Source of the DNA: Rufibacter radiotolerans
GTDB taxonomy: Bacteria > Bacteroidota > Bacteroidia > Cytophagales > Hymenobacteraceae
DNA: 64,000 bases
NCBI RefSeq assembly: GCF_001078055.1
Contig: NZ_CP010777.1
Span: 3,067,001-3,131,000, forward strand
Direction: 5' to 3'
Positions 7,626 to 16,092 of the stretch are shown here, piece after piece. Numbering within the stretch: position 1 is the stretch's first letter; every line of letters starts with the position of its first letter. The notes under the pieces were generated by a model. It was not told the origin of the DNA. It worked only from the letters and a program-made list of their open reading frames with translations, and did not search any database. The translations under genes and the position numbers were made by a program.

Positions 7626-8762
7626 GTGAGCAGTTCCCACACAGAAACCCCGTCCAACCGAATTCCCACTAAAAGCATTTTTGAAAGAGGCGTGGGCCAG
7701 AAGCCAGGTTCGTTGTCGGTTTCAAAAGACGCCTTGCCCCCACGGCTCTTCCTGGTCTCCTTTGATGAGGAATCTCACCAGGCCCTGGAATTTGATACCT
7801 ATGAGGACCTGTGGCAGGAATTTCAATCAAAGCCCGAGATGCGGCACTGGATAGACGTGCGGGGCTACGGAGACGTGGGACTGCTGGAGCGCATGACCCA
7901 GGATTTCAAGATCCATCCGCTGCAGATGGAAGATGTGATCAATGATTACCAGCGGCCCAAGGTGGAGGAAGAACATAACCGGCTGTTCATTGTGTCCCGT
8001 ATGGTTGCTTTCACGGCAGAGCACACCATTGAAAACGACCAGCTGTCTATTTTCACCGGCCCCAACTACGTGGTCACCTTCCAAAGCGACTACGAAGATT
8101 GCCTGGACCCGCTGCGCGAACGGATCAGGATTGGCAAAGGCTCCATCCGGCGAAAGCCCGCCATGTACATGGCCTACGCCATGCTGGACGTGGTCATGGA
8201 CCACTACTTTCCGGCCATGGCCCAGTTGGGCGAATACGCCGAGGAACTGGAGGACTGTCTGTTTGATTCACCCAGCAAGCAACTGCTCAGCCAGATTCTG
8301 GACCTGAAACGGGAGGTGGTAAAGATGCGCCGCATTGTTTGGCCCGAGCGCGACAAGATCAACGAGATTCTGCGAATGGATGAGAACTTGATCCCGGCAG
8401 ACCTCAAGATTTATTTCAAAGATATCTATGACCACGCGGTGCAGCTGATAGACCTGGTAGACAACTACAAAGAGACCATCAGTAGCCTGGCCGACCTGTA
8501 CCTGTCTAATGTGAGCAACCGCATGAACGAGGTCATGAAAGTGCTCACCATGATCTCCACCGTCTTTATTCCCTTGAGCTTTATTGTGGGGCTGTACGGC
8601 ATGAATTTCTCCCGAGAATCACCCAACGGTAAAGTAAACCCCCTAAACATGCCCGAGCTGTACCACCCCTACGGGTACGTGACCTTGCTGGGCTTAATGT
8701 TTCTGGTGGTCATTGGCATGGTTTACTACTTCTACCGAAAAGGCTGGCTTTCAAAGGATTAG
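7626..8762 (+). CDS. corA: CorA-type magnesium/cobalt channel
   Basis: This 378-residue protein has a cytoplasmic alpha/beta domain (residues about 35-270) followed by two C-terminal membrane helices. The YGMNF signature sits at the end of the first helix (VFIPLSFIVGLYGMNF), the defining selectivity motif of CorA pentameric Mg2+ channels. The frame is open to 7389, but that would run inside yigZ and through a GTTTT palindrome, so I chose the GTG at 7626; a near-consensus -7 box TACCTTTC at 7590-7597 fits this. The family is usually 310-370 residues, so the N-terminus may begin slightly later. It is followed by a hairpin terminator shared with the convergent yceI-like gene. Confidence 0.88.
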   Translation: MSSSHTETPSNRIPTKSIFERGVGQKPGSLSVSKDALPPRLFLVSFDEESHQALEFDTYEDLWQEFQSKPEMRHWIDVRGYGDVGLLERMTQDFKIHPLQMEDVINDYQRPKVEEEHNRLFIVSRMVAFTAEHTIENDQLSIFTGPNYVVTFQSDYEDCLDPLRERIRIGKGSIRRKPAMYMAYAMLDVVMDHYFPAMAQLGEYAEELEDCLFDSPSKQLLSQILDLKREVVKMRRIVWPERDKINEILRMDENLIPADLKIYFKDIYDHAVQLIDLVDNYKETISSLADLYLSNVSNRMNEVMKVLTMISTVFIPLSFIVGLYGMNFSRESPNGKVNPLNMPELYHPYGYVTLLGLMFLVVIGMVYYFYRKGWLSKD

Positions 8763-8809
8763 CCCTCCACCTACCGGAGGTTCACTTCTCAAAAAGCCTA
8801 TAAAAAGAG

Positions 8810-8852
8810 ATGCCCTGCAGAACGCTTTCGCGCTGTCTGCAGGGCATTTTCT
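8810..8852. terminator. hairpin terminator between convergent corA and yceI-like genes
   Basis: ATGCCCTGCAG pairs with CTGCAGGGCAT around a GC-rich loop, followed by TTTTCT on the plus strand. It lies 48 bp after the corA stop. Confidence 0.7.
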
Positions 8853-8869
8853 ATGAAAAAACGGCTAAA

Positions 8870-9460
8870 TTATTTCTGGGCTACCAGGTTTACGTTCAGC
8901 TCAAATTCGTTGCTGATGGCTTTGTCACCCAGGTTGTCAAAGAAGCTGCCAGAACCGTATTTGATGTCATATTTGGTTCTGTCTACTTTGATGTTGGCGT
9001 TGGCTTTGATCTGGTTGCCGGCGTGCACTACCGTGGCCGGGAACTCCACTTGGTTCTTAATGCCTTTGATGGTCAAGTCACCGGTTACCAGGTATTTTCC
9101 TTTTCCGGCTGGCTTCACTTTCGTGATAACCAAGGTAGATTTCGGATATTTGGCAGTGCTGAAGAAATCATCTGATTTCAGGTGGCCTACCAGGTCTCCG
9201 TTAGATTTAGGGTCGGTGATGTCGGTTACGGTAATAGAAGGCATGTCAATGTCAAACTGACCGCTCAGGATGTTCTTGCCATCGCTTTTCAGTTTACCGT
9301 CTGCAATGCTAATCGCGCCGGTATGCTCACCGGTTACCTTGGTACCTTTCCAGGTTACCTTAGACTGGTTCTTCACTACTTTGTAGTCTACTCCTTTGCC
9401 GGCGAAAGCGAATGATCCTAACGCTACCAATGCCGCTAATACTGTGTTTCTAAGTTTCAT
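8870..9460 (-). CDS. YceI-like periplasmic lipid-binding protein
   Basis: This 196-residue protein has a clear signal peptide (MKLRNTVLAALVALGSFAFA). The mature part begins with VDYKVVKNQSKVTWKGTKV and contains SGQFDIDMPSITVTDI and the DFFSTAKYPKSTLVI motif, which mark the YceI family: an extended lipocalin-like barrel that binds polyisoprenoid or other lipids in the periplasm. It is transcribed alone from a -7 box (TACATTTG, 9489-9496) preceded by a perfect 14-bp palindrome, so it is probably repressed by a dimeric regulator. Length fits the family. Confidence 0.9.
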   Translation of the reverse strand: MKLRNTVLAALVALGSFAFAGKGVDYKVVKNQSKVTWKGTKVTGEHTGAISIADGKLKSDGKNILSGQFDIDMPSITVTDITDPKSNGDLVGHLKSDDFFSTAKYPKSTLVITKVKPAGKGKYLVTGDLTIKGIKNQVEFPATVVHAGNQIKANANIKVDRTKYDIKYGSGSFFDNLGDKAISNEFELNVNLVAQK

Positions 9461-9488
9461 CTTTTGTTGAGGTAATGTTTAACTGATG

Positions 9489-9496
9489 CAAATGTA
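9489..9496 (-). promoter_or_regulatory. -7 box TACATTTG of the yceI-like gene
   Basis: Perfect TAnnTTTG on the minus strand, 28 bp before the ATG at 9460. Confidence 0.65.
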
Positions 9497-9507
9497 CAAA
9501 CAATTAA

Positions 9508-9521
9508 TGTATGTACATACA
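9508..9521. promoter_or_regulatory. perfect palindrome TGTATGTACATACA, likely operator
   Basis: A 14-bp perfect dyad that overlaps the expected -33 region of the yceI-like promoter. The position suggests a repressor site; the regulator is not identifiable in this window. Confidence 0.55.
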
Positions 9522-9681
9522 ATATTTTATTATTTTTTTCCTCGCCTTGGTTCTAAAGCCCAATCAGGCAGCTTTTGCTGAGATTTTTTCCTAAGATATT
9601 CTGGATTTTGCTTCATGCCTATTGCCAAAAGAACGTGCAAGTATCAGCAAGAGGCCTATTCGCTGCATTTGCATTAATGGT

Positions 9682-9717
9682 GTTTTAGGGCTGTTTCCGG
9701 GAAAACGGGCTTAAAAC
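9682..9717. repeat. GTTTT/AAAAC palindrome, copy 5
   Basis: 36-bp core, one box altered (GTTTC). It lies 33 bp after the stop of the minus-strand 900-residue gene. Confidence 0.85.
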
Positions 9718-9750
9718 AGGAAAAGGATTAGGTGCTAGATGGATTGAATG

Positions 9751-12453
9751 CTAGTCCCTGCCCTGCACCACCGTTTTCTGCAGCACGCCTTTGTCGGTGG
9801 AGAAAACGGTGTATTGGTTCTTCACCTCATTGTACTGCACGCTCACGGGATAGGCAGTCGTGATGGCATCCTGGCCCAGGGGTTGGGTCTGCACATCAAA
9901 GAGGTAGGCTTTCTTAGGGCCCGTTTCCCGCACCACGTATAGTTTACGGTCTCCACCGAAGTGGAAATACTGCACTTCCTTGGGCGAAGATGTGACGAAG
10001 CGCCGGTCCAGCAGCAGTTTCCCGTCCTGTTCAAACAGGGCCAACCGGCCGGGGTCTGAACGGGCAATGATAAAGGACTTCCCGCCCGCCTCGGGTACCA
10101 GCTGAAAGGTGCTGCGCCGGTCCGGCCTGAGCAACTGCTGCCGGTTCACAATTTCCCCGGTCAGGTCAAAGGTGATGATCTCACCGGACTGGGTCACGGT
10201 AGTGAAGGAGGAGCGCCGGAAGGAAATGCCAATCTTGGGAAACAGCCCCGAGCGGATGCTGGCATTGAGGTTGATCGGGAAGCCCGGATAGGATTCGCCC
10301 TGGGTCCCGAACGCGTTGACGAGGCCGTTTTCCTGCACCATTAATAACACATTGCGGCCGTTTACTTTCACGTGCTGGGGCGGCGCGGCCAACCTGCCGT
10401 CTAACCGCATAGGTCCCCAGCCGGGCTGCAGGTTGCCTTGCATGTCCAGAATAAAGACGTTGCCCAGGTTGTCATCTACCGCCAGCTTGTAGTTGCCGTT
10501 CTTGTCATAGTCAAAAACGGTGAGCCGCTGGAGCCGCAGGGTATCACCTAAGGTGAAAGGGAAATTGTCTACGTCCTGGCCGTTTTTATCAATGCAGTAA
10601 ATGCGGTTGGCCGTGGCGAAGAAATATTTCAGGCGCTTGTCTGCCCCGTACGGGAGTTGGTGCACCGGGCCCATCACCTTACTGAAAAGAGTATCGGTCC
10701 AGTTGCGTTTGGCTTGCTTGGCCGCGCCTACCCCATACAGCACCAGGGAAGAATCCTGCAGGACCACTTCGTCACTGTTGTCTACCGGATACTGGGTCAG
10801 GAAGGGCTGGGTAATGAGGCCCTTACCCAGGTCAAAGGTTTCCACCTGCCAGATGCCTTCGCGGGCAATGGCGGCCTTGATGGAAGACTCCACCTGGTGG
10901 CGCAACACAATACTGGTGTAATACTGTTTCTCAGCGGCGCTGAACTGCACGCTCAAAAAGTTGAATTTCTTGATAATGGCGCTGTTGCGCAGCAGGCTGG
11001 CCTGTTGTTGGGGGCTCATGGCGCGCAGGAGCAGGTTCCAGGCATTGGCGGTATTGATGAACAGCCCCACGTTATCTTCCTGCTGTGACTCGTTTAAGAG
11101 CGGCTGCAGGGCCTCAGATTTACTCCAGACCTTGCCGGCCTCCACGTCGGTGAGCAGCGCCCGCATGGTCTGCACGTCATCTGTGAACAGGATATAATCG
11201 CCCAGCGTGGTGTAATAGGTTTGCTCAAAGCCTTTGAACAGGTCGCCAAACAACTGCTGCGGAAGTTCCCGGGCGGTGAGCAGCCGGATGGTGTTTTTGC
11301 CATGCTTTTCTTCGGTGCCGGCCGTGCGGCCCGGTTGCAGGCGGTTGAGCAGCGACTGCGTGTAGGCGGGGTTAGAGGCCTGCGCGAACAGGATTTTCTC
11401 GGGGCTGGTCTTGGTGTCATAGGCCTCCAGGTAGCAAAGCCCCAGCTCCCCGTTAAAGGAATTGGACAGCGTGTCTACAAAGGAAGATTCGGCCGTAGCC
11501 GGCCGAAGCACGCCCATCTGGTTCAGGCCCATGTGCAATACCACCGCGGCTCGGGTGGGCAGGATCTCGCGTAGTTTAAACGGTTTGGCGGCGTGCCCCT
11601 GCAGGCGGCTGTACAAAGAACCTTCCACGGTCTCAGGGTTAGAGAAGCCGTTCAGGAACAGACGGTTGTTGTCCAGCTTGAGCTCCAGCATGCTGTTGCG
11701 GCACAGGCTGCTGAGCAGGTTCACGTCATCCTGCATGTCCTTCTTCAGGAAAATGCCCAGCAGGTCTGGCAGGTGCTGGAAATTGATGAACACGTTGGCG
11801 TAAACATCGTTCTGGCTCAGGTAATTGGTGCTCTTGTAGTCCTTGGCCGGCGACTCCAGCTGGCCCCGGTTTATCTTCCGGATGATCTCCTCCACCAGCA
11901 CGGTGCTGGGGCTGATGACCAGGTTGTTGTGGAAGCTGAAATAGGAAAGGTTGTCTTTGTTGTTTTTGTCAATGATATCGGTGATCTGGTAACCTTGGTA
12001 GTCGCGGTTCTCTATGCGGTACTCGCCGGTCTTAACCATGTGCTCCACCAGCGTCCGGATGTAGCGGTGCTCAGCCACGGTATTGACGGGTACATAGTAG
12101 ATCAGTTCCTGCTCGGTGCGGCCCAGCACGTGCAGAGACACCAGCACGTTCTTTTTAGTCAGGAATCGGCGCAGCTGCACCCGGCCGCTAGAGAGGCTGT
12201 CTAAGAGCGAAATCTGGTCATCCAGGCGCAGCACGTAGGGCATTTCTGAGATGGTGGCCCACAGGTCTGACTGCTGCAAATGGTCTATGAAGCGCGGCGC
12301 ATTGTTAGTTTCCACCACAAAAACGGCGTTGTCGGGCACAAGGGTCCAGAGGCTTACCTTTTCACGGGCCTCGGTCCATTTAGAAAATGCGTAAAAGCCC
12401 AGCGCCAACAGCACCACTGCACCAAACAGCCAGTATAAAGTCTTTTTTGGCAT
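9751..12453 (-). CDS. membrane-anchored protein of unknown function with C-terminal propeller-like region
   Basis: This is a 900-residue protein that I cannot assign with confidence. An N-terminal helix (TLYWLFGAVVLLALGFYAF) would anchor it to the inner membrane with the rest in the periplasm. Residues about 35-560 form a globular region starting LWTLVPDNAVFVVETNNAP, reminiscent of DUF3352-type proteins in which a similar sentence opens the domain. Residues about 580-900 contain repeated blades such as VFDYDKNGNYKLAV, GNVFILDMQGNLQPG and TFDLTGEI, which look like FG-GAP/PQQ-type beta-propeller repeats. It is transcribed alone. Surface or periplasmic binding is inferred from the fold pattern only. 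Confidence 0.6.
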   Translation of the reverse strand: MPKKTLYWLFGAVVLLALGFYAFSKWTEAREKVSLWTLVPDNAVFVVETNNAPRFIDHLQQSDLWATISEMPYVLRLDDQISLLDSLSSGRVQLRRFLTKKNVLVSLHVLGRTEQELIYYVPVNTVAEHRYIRTLVEHMVKTGEYRIENRDYQGYQITDIIDKNNKDNLSYFSFHNNLVISPSTVLVEEIIRKINRGQLESPAKDYKSTNYLSQNDVYANVFINFQHLPDLLGIFLKKDMQDDVNLLSSLCRNSMLELKLDNNRLFLNGFSNPETVEGSLYSRLQGHAAKPFKLREILPTRAAVVLHMGLNQMGVLRPATAESSFVDTLSNSFNGELGLCYLEAYDTKTSPEKILFAQASNPAYTQSLLNRLQPGRTAGTEEKHGKNTIRLLTARELPQQLFGDLFKGFEQTYYTTLGDYILFTDDVQTMRALLTDVEAGKVWSKSEALQPLLNESQQEDNVGLFINTANAWNLLLRAMSPQQQASLLRNSAIIKKFNFLSVQFSAAEKQYYTSIVLRHQVESSIKAAIAREGIWQVETFDLGKGLITQPFLTQYPVDNSDEVVLQDSSLVLYGVGAAKQAKRNWTDTLFSKVMGPVHQLPYGADKRLKYFFATANRIYCIDKNGQDVDNFPFTLGDTLRLQRLTVFDYDKNGNYKLAVDDNLGNVFILDMQGNLQPGWGPMRLDGRLAAPPQHVKVNGRNVLLMVQENGLVNAFGTQGESYPGFPINLNASIRSGLFPKIGISFRRSSFTTVTQSGEIITFDLTGEIVNRQQLLRPDRRSTFQLVPEAGGKSFIIARSDPGRLALFEQDGKLLLDRRFVTSSPKEVQYFHFGGDRKLYVVRETGPKKAYLFDVQTQPLGQDAITTAYPVSVQYNEVKNQYTVFSTDKGVLQKTVVQGRD

Positions 12454-12687
12454 CCTGAAAGCGTAGTCCCCAACAATAAACAGGGAGATTAGGAATCACA
12501 AAAATAACGGAAAAACAACCGCTTCAGCGTTATGCCCCTATAAATTGAAGAATGAGCCCCAAACAGCCGCTCCTGCCACTTTTCTTCTTACCTTTCGGGG
12601 GTAAAATGCGGGCGGAAGGCGTTTCTGGTTTGGCTTTGGTTTACAGAAAACAGGCCCTTTTCCCGCCCGGCTAAATCTTTTTATTTT

Positions 12688-13140
12688 ATGCGCGTAGTGA
12701 TTCAGCGGGTGTCTGAGGCCTCGGTCACCATTGAGGGAAAAGTGCACGGCCAGATCCAACAGGGCCTGGTGGTGTTGGCGGGCTTCACCGCGACAGATAC
12801 CCCGGAAGACCTCACCTGGATGGCCAGGAAAATTGTGCAGCTGCGCATCTTCTCAGATGCCCAGGATAAAATGAACCTGAGCGTGCAGGACGTAACCGGC
12901 GGCATTCTGCTCATCAGTCAGTTTACGCTGTACGCGCTCACCAAGAAAGGGAATCGGCCGTCCTTCATTCAGGCCGCGCACCCAGAAATGGCCATTCCGC
13001 TGTACAGCCAGTTTCACCACCTTCTGGAACAGGACCTGGGCCGCACGGTGCACACCGGCATCTTCGGCGCCGACATGAAGGTGACCCTCATCAACGACGG
13101 CCCGGTCACCATTACCATAGACTCGCAGAACAGGGAATAA
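12688..13140 (+). CDS. dtd: D-aminoacyl-tRNA deacylase
   Basis: This 150-residue protein matches Dtd over its whole length: MRVVIQRVSEASVTI at the N-terminus, the catalytic LISQFTLYA motif near residue 80, and the cross-subunit NDGPVTI motif at the C-terminus (the conserved Gly-Pro that excludes L-amino acids). Dtd hydrolyses D-amino acids from mischarged tRNA in the cytoplasm as a homodimer. A near-consensus -7 box (TACCTTTC, 12589-12596) lies upstream. The MazG-like gene follows 146 bp downstream, separated by a degenerate GTTTT palindrome, so co-transcription is uncertain. Confidence 0.95.
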   Translation: MRVVIQRVSEASVTIEGKVHGQIQQGLVVLAGFTATDTPEDLTWMARKIVQLRIFSDAQDKMNLSVQDVTGGILLISQFTLYALTKKGNRPSFIQAAHPEMAIPLYSQFHHLLEQDLGRTVHTGIFGADMKVTLINDGPVTITIDSQNRE

Positions 13141-13171
13141 TTGTTGATTGTTGATTGTTTTTCAGGTTCTG

Positions 13172-13206
13172 CTTTCAACCTGTTTTTAGAAAAACAGCCT
13201 CAAAAC
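13172..13206. repeat. GTTTT/AAAAC palindrome, copy 6 (degenerate)
   Basis: The first box has decayed to CTTTC; the other three remain. It is 31 bp after the dtd stop. Confidence 0.6.
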
Positions 13207-13286
13207 ACATCAGCCGCCATCCCTTACACCAGCCCAACATCAACCACTCCCAACAATTGACAATTATCAATCAGCAATTAAAAAAC

Positions 13287-13613
13287 ATGACCTTAGAAGA
13301 AGCCCAGCAAAGCGTAGACACCTGGATCAAAGAAGTGGGCGTGCGTTATTTCTCTGAACTGACCAACCTGGCTATTCTTACCGAAGAGGTGGGCGAAGTG
13401 GCCCGCATCATCGCGCGCCGCTATGGCGACCAGTCGTTCAAGAAAAGCGATGAGGAAGTGGACCTGGGCGCGGAGATGGCTGATGTGCTGTTTGTGCTGA
13501 TTGCCCTGGCGAATCAGACGGGTGTAAACCTTACAGAGGCCTTCGCCAAGGGCATGGAAAAACGCACCTCACGCGACAAAGACCGCCACCAGAACAACCC
13601 TAAGTTACGGTAA
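13287..13613 (+). CDS. MazG-like nucleotide pyrophosphohydrolase
   Basis: This 108-residue all-alpha protein carries the MazG-type metal-binding pattern: EEVGEVARIIARRYG (EExxE) followed by LGAEMADVLFVLIALA (ExxD). Family members hydrolyse nucleoside triphosphates, house-cleaning non-canonical ones. The open frame extends to 13155, but that region is an intergenic palindrome and low-complexity AATTG-type sequence, so the ATG at 13287 (MTLEEAQQSV) is chosen. The length then fits short single-domain MazG homologues. A perfect 62-bp palindrome lies just after the stop. Confidence 0.88.
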   Translation: MTLEEAQQSVDTWIKEVGVRYFSELTNLAILTEEVGEVARIIARRYGDQSFKKSDEEVDLGAEMADVLFVLIALANQTGVNLTEAFAKGMEKRTSRDKDRHQNNPKLR

Positions 13614-13621
13614 GCCCATAA

Positions 13622-13683
13622 AAGATGAACTCCTGTTTTGGGGCCGTTTTTGTAAAAACGGCCCCAAAACAGGAGTTCATCTT
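13622..13683. repeat. GTTTT/AAAAC palindrome, copy 7, with 13-bp symmetric flanks
   Basis: Core 13635-13670, flanked by AAGATGAACTCCT and its exact complement, giving perfect 30-bp arms. It lies between the convergent mazG-like and comB genes and should terminate both. Confidence 0.95.
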
Positions 13684-13698
13684 AGTTGAAAAATACGC

Positions 13699-14406
13699 TT
13701 ACTGCGCCGGCACCAGGAAATCGCCCTGCAAAATGGGTACTACCTGATAGACGTCCTCGCGGAGGCAGAACTCAATGTCTGGCAGGATGTGGAGCCGCTC
13801 CAACCGCTGCACGTGCGAGGATTTTGACAGGAAGCCCAGCAAGTCTGACTTGGCGGTCTGGTACAGGTGATACGCCGCCAGCGTGGCGTCATGGTTCAGC
13901 TCAAAGTCCCCTTCCAGGCGTTCGGCCAGGGCACCGGCAAACAGGGTGTCTTCCAGGTTGAACAGACCTTTCCAGCCCGCGCACACCACTACCACGTCTT
14001 TGCCGGCCTTGCGCAGGTAATCGGCCACGGCGCCCACGTTCAGGAACGCGCCAATCAACACCTCGTCCGCGGGGCGGGAAAGCCGGATGGCCTGCGTGCC
14101 GTTGGTGGTGGTAATGGCCAGGTGCCGGCCCCGCACCCCTTCCTCCTGGTAATGGAACGGCGAGTTGCCCAGGTCAAACCCTTCGGCCTTCACCCCGTCC
14201 CGCTCAGCGGCCACCATGTAGCCCTGGTCTTTGTAGGCCATGCACTCTGTGAGTTCGCTTACGGGGGCAATGTGCACCACGCCATGCGACAGGGCCGTCA
14301 CCATGCTGGAGGTGGCCCGCAGCACATCTACCGCCACGGCAATCTTTCCTTGCAATTTAAAAAGGGGCAACAGCTCTGGGCTGAAGCAAACATCTATAGA
14401 GGGCAT
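13699..14406 (-). CDS. comB: 2-phosphosulfolactate phosphatase family (ComB)
   Basis: This 235-residue protein has the ComB signatures: IAVAVDVLRATSSMVTAL near residue 20, VAAERDGVKAEGFDLGNSP near residue 85 and TTTNGTQAI near residue 120. ComB dephosphorylates 2-phospho-3-sulfolactate in coenzyme M synthesis in archaea. Most bacteria carrying it do not make coenzyme M, so here it probably acts in sulfolactate or related organophosphate metabolism. The gene stands alone, bracketed by two GTTTT palindromes whose 36-bp cores are identical. Confidence 0.88.
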   Translation of the reverse strand: MPSIDVCFSPELLPLFKLQGKIAVAVDVLRATSSMVTALSHGVVHIAPVSELTECMAYKDQGYMVAAERDGVKAEGFDLGNSPFHYQEEGVRGRHLAITTTNGTQAIRLSRPADEVLIGAFLNVGAVADYLRKAGKDVVVVCAGWKGLFNLEDTLFAGALAERLEGDFELNHDATLAAYHLYQTAKSDLLGFLSKSSHVQRLERLHILPDIEFCLREDVYQVVPILQGDFLVPAQ

Positions 14407-14475
14407 TTTGAAAGTTAAGAGTTAAAAGTTGAGAGTTAAGAGTGGAAGGCGTTAGGAAAATGTCTTTAAAAAGTA

Positions 14476-14523
14476 AATTCTGTTTTGGGGCCGTTTTTGT
14501 AAAAACGGCCCCAAAACAGAATT
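14476..14523. repeat. GTTTT/AAAAC palindrome, copy 8
   Basis: Core 14482-14517 is identical to copy 7, with a different symmetric flank (AATTCT/AGAATT). It is 45 bp after the gcvT stop (minus strand). Confidence 0.95.
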
Positions 14524-14562
14524 CCAACTTTTAACTTATAACGCTCAACTCTTAACTACTAT

Positions 14563-15657
14563 TTACAGGGTTGGCTTGTAGAAAGGCAGCTTTACTACCT
14601 GGGCTTTGAGTTGCTTGTTGCGCACTTTGATGAAGATCTCGGTGCCGGGGGTGGTGTACTCGGTTTGCAGGTAACCTAGGCCTACTCCCTTTCCTAAAGA
14701 CGGGGACATGGTGCCGGAGGTAACCTCGCCAATGGGGTGGCCTTCGGCGTCCACGATCTCATAATGGCTGCGTGGAATACCCTGCTCCATCATCTCAAAA
14801 CCGATAAGCTTGCGGCTAACGCCCTGCTCTTTCTGGGCTTTCAGGTTCTGGGCGTTGGTGAAGTCTTTGCTGAATTTGGTTACCCAACTCAGGCCGGCCT
14901 CCAGCGGCGACGTGCTGTCTGTGATGTCATTGCCGTACAGGCAGTAACCCATCTCCAGACGCAGCGTGTCACGGGCACCCAGGCCAATGGGCTTGATGCC
15001 TACCGGGGCACCGGCTTCCATGATCTTCTGGAACACTTCTTTGGCGTTCTCATTTGGCACATAGATCTCAAACCCGCCCGCGCCGGTGTAGCCGGTAGCC
15101 GAAATGATTACGTCTGGCACGCCGGCAAACACGCCTTTGTCAAAGGTGTAGTACACCATGTTGGCCAGATCTACCGGGGTAAGGGGTTGGAGGGCTTCCA
15201 CGGCTTTGGGGCCCTGCACCGCAAACAGAGACATCTCATCTGAGATATTCTTCATCTGGGCGTTGTTGGTATTGAACTGGCTAATCCAGTTCCAGTCTTT
15301 TTCAATGTTAGAGGCGTTCACCACCAGCATGTACTCCTCGGGGGCCAGGCAATACACCAGCAGGTCATCCACAATGCCGCCTTCCTGGTTGGGTAAATAC
15401 GAATACTGAATTTTGCCCGGGGTAAGCTTAGAAGCGTCATTGGAGGTCACGCGTTGGATCAGGTCCAGGGCGTTAGGGCCAGACACCAGGAACTCGCCCA
15501 TGTGCGAGACATCAAAAATACCCACCGCTTTTCTAACGGCGTGGTGCTCTTCCAGGTCTGAGCTGTAGCGAACCGGCATGTTGTACCCGGCAAACGGGAC
15601 CATCTTGGCGCCCAGCGCCTCATGCACATCGTTCAAGGCTATTTTCTTTAACTCCAT
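14563..15657 (-). CDS. gcvT: aminomethyltransferase, glycine cleavage T protein
   Basis: This 364-residue protein is colinear with Gcv[19 protein letters not shown] at the N-terminus, [12 protein letters not shown] with the catalytic-region Asp, [13 protein letters not shown], and the C-terminal barrel with [17 protein letters not shown]. It transfers the methylene group from lipoyl-protein to tetrahydrofolate in glycine cleavage. The frame is open to 15744, but a -7 box (15693-15700) lies in that extension and homologues begin near [12 protein letters not shown], so the ATG at 15657 is used. The other gcv genes are not in this window, as is common in Bacteroidota. Confidence 0.95.
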   Translation of the reverse strand: MELKKIALNDVHEALGAKMVPFAGYNMPVRYSSDLEEHHAVRKAVGIFDVSHMGEFLVSGPNALDLIQRVTSNDASKLTPGKIQYSYLPNQEGGIVDDLLVYCLAPEEYMLVVNASNIEKDWNWISQFNTNNAQMKNISDEMSLFAVQGPKAVEALQPLTPVDLANMVYYTFDKGVFAGVPDVIISATGYTGAGGFEIYVPNENAKEVFQKIMEAGAPVGIKPIGLGARDTLRLEMGYCLYGNDITDSTSPLEAGLSWVTKFSKDFTNAQNLKAQKEQGVSRKLIGFEMMEQGIPRSHYEIVDAEGHPIGEVTSGTMSPSLGKGVGLGYLQTEYTTPGTEIFIKVRNKQLKAQVVKLPFYKPTL

Positions 15658-16092
15658 ATATCTTTGATTTAGCAGGTGCTGTAAAATAAAGGCAAAAGTA
15701 GGCAAATAGGCCGGGTTTAGAAACCCGTATTTGCAGGGAGGCAAACGAGGCCCAAGACATGGTACTATCCAGAAAACCTTCTAATATCCCTCTCCTTTAA
15801 GTACAAAATCAATACCTAAACCTAGGTAAATATATGAGCGTAATAATGCAACAGAATCCCCGCAAACGTGTTTAAACCAAGAATTTAGGCGTAAGCAGTA
15901 ATACCTTCTTATTAATTAAATACCAAATTATGGTTTAAAAATTCAAAACCTGACCACTTTCTGGTTCGTATTTACGAGGGATAGCAAAATTCCCCCATCT
16001 TCTATCGTCTGCGCACTGCTCTCCTTTAGAAGAAAGGAACGGGCAGGAGGATTTGGCCTGGATATTTGCTTTGTACGCTTAACGCCGGAGGT
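15658..16092. other. AT-rich divergent intergenic region between gcvT and the TetR gene
   Basis: Apart from the gcvT promoter and a GGAGG ribosome-binding sequence just before 16093, I see no gene, palindrome or RNA structure here. Confidence 0.5.
15693..15700 (-). promoter_or_regulatory. -7 box TACTTTTG of gcvT
   Basis: Perfect TAnnTTTG on the minus strand, 35 bp before the ATG at 15657. Supports the shorter start. Confidence 0.6.
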
